Below, piece by piece: positions 62,026-64,000 of a stretch of DNA of 64,000 nucleotides. Under the pieces are notes generated by a model. It was not told the DNA's origin. It was given only the letters and a program-made list of their open reading frames with translations, and searched no databases. The number at the start of each line of letters is the position of its first letter. Position 1 is the stretch's first letter. The stretch is from Eggerthella lenta DSM 2243 (GTDB lineage: Bacteria > Actinomycetota > Coriobacteriia > Coriobacteriales > Eggerthellaceae), in NCBI RefSeq assembly GCF_000024265.1, contig NC_013204.1, positions 1,414,180 to 1,478,179 on the forward strand, given 5' to 3'. A program made the position numbers and the translations under genes.

Positions 62026-62055
62026 CCGGCTGTCAAACGACTGAGGAGGAGCACC

Positions 62056-63054
62056 ATGCAGATGAAGAAGTTCATCAACGACCCCGACAACCTCACCGCG
62101 GAGCTGCTCGAGGGCCTGGCCCTGGCCAACCCCGACATTCTCGAGCTGGGCGAGGACAACATGGTCATCAACAAGAAGCTGGCCGAGGCCGACCGCGTGA
62201 CCATCGTGACGCAGGGCGGCAGCGGCCACGAGCCGGCCATCGAGGGCTTCGTGGGCGAGGGCATGGTGGACATCGACGTGGTGGGCGACATCTTCGCCGC
62301 GCCCGGCCCGCAGGCCTGCGTCGACGCCATCAAGCTGGCCGACAAGGGCAAGGGCGTGCTCTACATCGTGCTCAACCACGCCGGCGACATGCTGACGGGC
62401 AACATGACCATGAAGCAGTGCAAGAAGCAGGGCCTCAACGTGGTCAAGGTGGTCACGCAGGAGGACGTGTCGAACGCCCCGCGCGAGAACGCCGACGACC
62501 GCCGCGGCCTCGTGGGCTGCATCCCCACCTACAAGATCGCCGGCGCCGCGGCCGCCGAGGGCAGAAGCCTCGAGGAGGTGGCGGCCGTCGCACAGCGCTT
62601 CGCCGACAACATGGCGACGCTGGCCGTGGCCGTGCGCGGCGCCACGCATCCGCAGACGGGCACGCTGCTGGCAGAGCTCGGCGACGACGAGATGGAAATC
62701 GGCATGGGCCAGCACGGCGAGGAGGGCGGCGGCCGCCAGCCCCTGAAGTCTGCCGACGAGACGGCCGCCATTATGGTGAACGCGCTCGTGAAGGACATCG
62801 GCATCGAGCCGGGCGAGCGGGTCATGCTCATCATCAACGGCTCGGGCGCCACCACGCTCATGGAGCAGCTCATCGTGTACCGCGCCGCGGTCAAGGAGCT
62901 GGCGAAGCAGGACATCGAAGTGGTGGCGAACTTCGTGGGCGAGATGCTGACCGTGCAGGAGCAGGCCGGGTTCCAGATGTTCATGGCGCGCATGGACGAC
63001 GAGCTGCTGCGCCTATGGAACGCCCCCTGCACCACGCCGTACCTGAAGAAGTAG
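62056..63054 (+). CDS. dhaK: Dihydroxyacetone kinase subunit K
   Basis: 332 residues from ATG 62056 with GAGGAG upstream. It binds dihydroxyacetone covalently as a hemiaminal through His in MGQHGEEGG near residue 220. GGSGHEPAIEGFVGEGMVD near 55-73 and HAGDMLTGNMT near 110-120 form the substrate pocket (with Asp near 113 as base). The product, dihydroxyacetone phosphate, is the substrate of the aldolase encoded next. No DhaM phosphotransferase gene is in the window. Confidence 0.92.
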   Translation: MQMKKFINDPDNLTAELLEGLALANPDILELGEDNMVINKKLAEADRVTIVTQGGSGHEPAIEGFVGEGMVDIDVVGDIFAAPGPQACVDAIKLADKGKGVLYIVLNHAGDMLTGNMTMKQCKKQGLNVVKVVTQEDVSNAPRENADDRRGLVGCIPTYKIAGAAAAEGRSLEEVAAVAQRFADNMATLAVAVRGATHPQTGTLLAELGDDEMEIGMGQHGEEGGGRQPLKSADETAAIMVNALVKDIGIEPGERVMLIINGSGATTLMEQLIVYRAAVKELAKQDIEVVANFVGEMLTVQEQAGFQMFMARMDDELLRLWNAPCTTPYLKK

Positions 63055-63063
63055 GGGAGGCCC

Positions 63064-63915
63064 ATGCTCGTATCTTTGAGAACCGTCCTCGCCTGGGCGG
63101 AAGAGAACGACTGCGCGGCCGCCGCCTTCGACACGCCGAACCTCGAGCTTTTGCTCGCGGCCATCGGCGCGGCCGAGGAACGCGACGAGCCGGTCATCAT
63201 CCAGCACGCGCAGCTGCACGAGGAGGAGACGTCCATCGACGTGATCGGCCCCATCATGGTGGCGCGCGCCGAGGCCTCGCGCGTTCCCGTGTGCGTGATG
63301 CTCGACCACGGCGAGGATATCGACTACGTGCGCCGCGCCCTCGACCTGGGGTTCTCGGCCATCATGATCGACGGCTCGCAGCTTCCCTACGAGGAGAACG
63401 TGGCGTTGACGCTGGGCGCGGTGGAGCTGGCCCACGAGTACGGCGCCGACGTGGAGGCCGAGATCGGCTTCACCACGGGCCACGAAGGGCTCGAGAACGC
63501 CGACGACGACCGGGAGAACGTGTACACCGACCCCGACGAGGCCGCGCGCTTCGTGGCCGACACGGGCATCGACGCCCTCGCGGCCAGCGTGGGCACGGTG
63601 CACGGCTTCTACCGGGCCGAGCCGAACCTCGATTTCAAGCTGATCGAGGAGCTGCGCATCCGCTGCGGCGTGCCGCTCGTCATGCACGGGGGCAGCGGCC
63701 TGTCGTGCGAGGACACGCGGGCGGCCATCCGTGCCGGCATCCGCAAGATCAACTACTTCAGCTACATGAGCAACGCGGGCGTGCGCGCCGTCGAGGCGCT
63801 CATCGCCGAAGAGCACCCGAAGTACTTCCACGCCCTGGCCAACGCGGCGACCGCCGCCATGCAGGCCGACGCGGAAGCCGCCATGGACATGTTCAGTATG
63901 GTTCCGTCGGCCTGA
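63064..63915 (+). CDS. Class II ketose-bisphosphate aldolase
   Basis: 283 residues from ATG 63064 (GGGAGG upstream). Zinc-dependent aldolase: VMLDHGED near 80-87 with the catalytic Asp and zinc His, FSAIMIDGSQLPYEENV near 100-116, VEAEIG near 138 with Glu, SVGTVHGFY near 178 with zinc His, and MHGGSGLSCEDTRAAIRAGIRKINYFSYM near 206-234 (zinc His and phosphate loop). It condenses dihydroxyacetone phosphate with an aldehyde; whether fructose- or tagatose-bisphosphate is the product cannot be decided. Located 9 bases after dhaK. Its last codons lie within a repeated hairpin. Confidence 0.9.
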   Translation: MLVSLRTVLAWAEENDCAAAAFDTPNLELLLAAIGAAEERDEPVIIQHAQLHEEETSIDVIGPIMVARAEASRVPVCVMLDHGEDIDYVRRALDLGFSAIMIDGSQLPYEENVALTLGAVELAHEYGADVEAEIGFTTGHEGLENADDDRENVYTDPDEAARFVADTGIDALAASVGTVHGFYRAEPNLDFKLIEELRIRCGVPLVMHGGSGLSCEDTRAAIRAGIRKINYFSYMSNAGVRAVEALIAEEHPKYFHALANAATAAMQADAEAAMDMFSMVPSA

Positions 63916-64000
63916 CGGCCGTCGGAACCAGCCGACGCTGCGGCTGGCTGTGGCACCCGATCTTCGCGCGATCCCGGATACTCGCGTACCAAAGTACGCT
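63900..64000 (+). repeat. Composite palindromic repeat at the aldolase 3' end (cut by window edge)
   Basis: GGTTCCGTCGGCC (63900-63912) pairs with GGCCGTCGGAACC (63917-63929) apart from one mismatch, and the stop codon lies in the loop. The end of the window holds CGCGTACCAAAGTACGCT. Both parts closely match the sequence after sufBD (42540-42684, opposite strand), so this is a second copy of one repeat family. Confidence 0.65.

Overview
This 64 kb window is GC-rich chromosomal DNA that looks like a member of the Eggerthellaceae (Actinomycetota, Coriobacteriia), meaning Eggerthella or a close relative. The evidence is the high GC, a Tat-exported DMSO-reductase-type molybdoenzyme operon, a Tat-lipoprotein flavoprotein of fumarate-reductase type, several flavodoxin-like redox proteins and a compact SufC-SufBD system. 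Species cannot be named from the sequence alone. Three ParB-binding parS palindromes between 42.4 and 43.7 kb place that part in or near the chromosomal origin domain. I see no rRNA, tRNA, CRISPR array, prophage or transposase gene.

Layout. 0-9 kb: small proteins, a GNAT acetyltransferase, a pentapeptide-repeat protein, a P-type ATPase, a toxin-antitoxin pair, a DEAD-box helicase and an MFS exporter. 9-17 kb: a MerR regulator of AdhR type, an FMN-type oxidoreductase, and a LysR regulator divergent from a four-gene DmsA-DmsB-TorD-DmsC operon. 17-22 kb: a large BspA-type leucine-rich-repeat surface protein whose frame is broken at a run of seven G, and an orphan HipB-like regulator. 22-31 kb: peptidase E, two Tat lipoproteins (DUF362 and flavodoxin), and a GH2-galK-galT-MFS galactoside cluster. 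31-38 kb: a TetR remnant carrying a 152-bp MITE-like insertion, an SDR, an RNHCP protein plus RsgA, a second SDR, SahH and a processive GT2. 38-45 kb: ComF, an amino-acid-type binding lipoprotein, LarB/LarC-like genes, parS sites and suf genes. 45-57.5 kb: an M16 peptidase, a flavoprotein, a Fic-like regulator and a complete Opp/Dpp peptide transporter. 57.5-64 kb: a TrpB2-type tryptophan synthase behind a trp leader-peptide attenuator, two uncharacterised membrane proteins, and a DhaL-DhaK-class II aldolase cluster.

Connections. Four promoters spread over 30 kb (FMN oxidoreductase, DUF362 protein, flavodoxin, larB) share an 18-bp operator CTTGGAG-N4-CTCCAAG placed in an exactly 19-bp -35/-10 spacer. 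This is the geometry of MerR-family activation, so these genes probably form one redox regulon, and the AdhR-like MerR encoded at 9.7 kb is the obvious candidate regulator. Other RNA or DNA control elements that can be read directly are the trp attenuator at 57.8-58.0 kb, a leader with alternative SD-sequestering hairpins before the RNHCP gene, and palindromic operators before the toxin-antitoxin operon and the HipB gene. Several non-coding palindromic elements of about 150 bp are scattered through the window.
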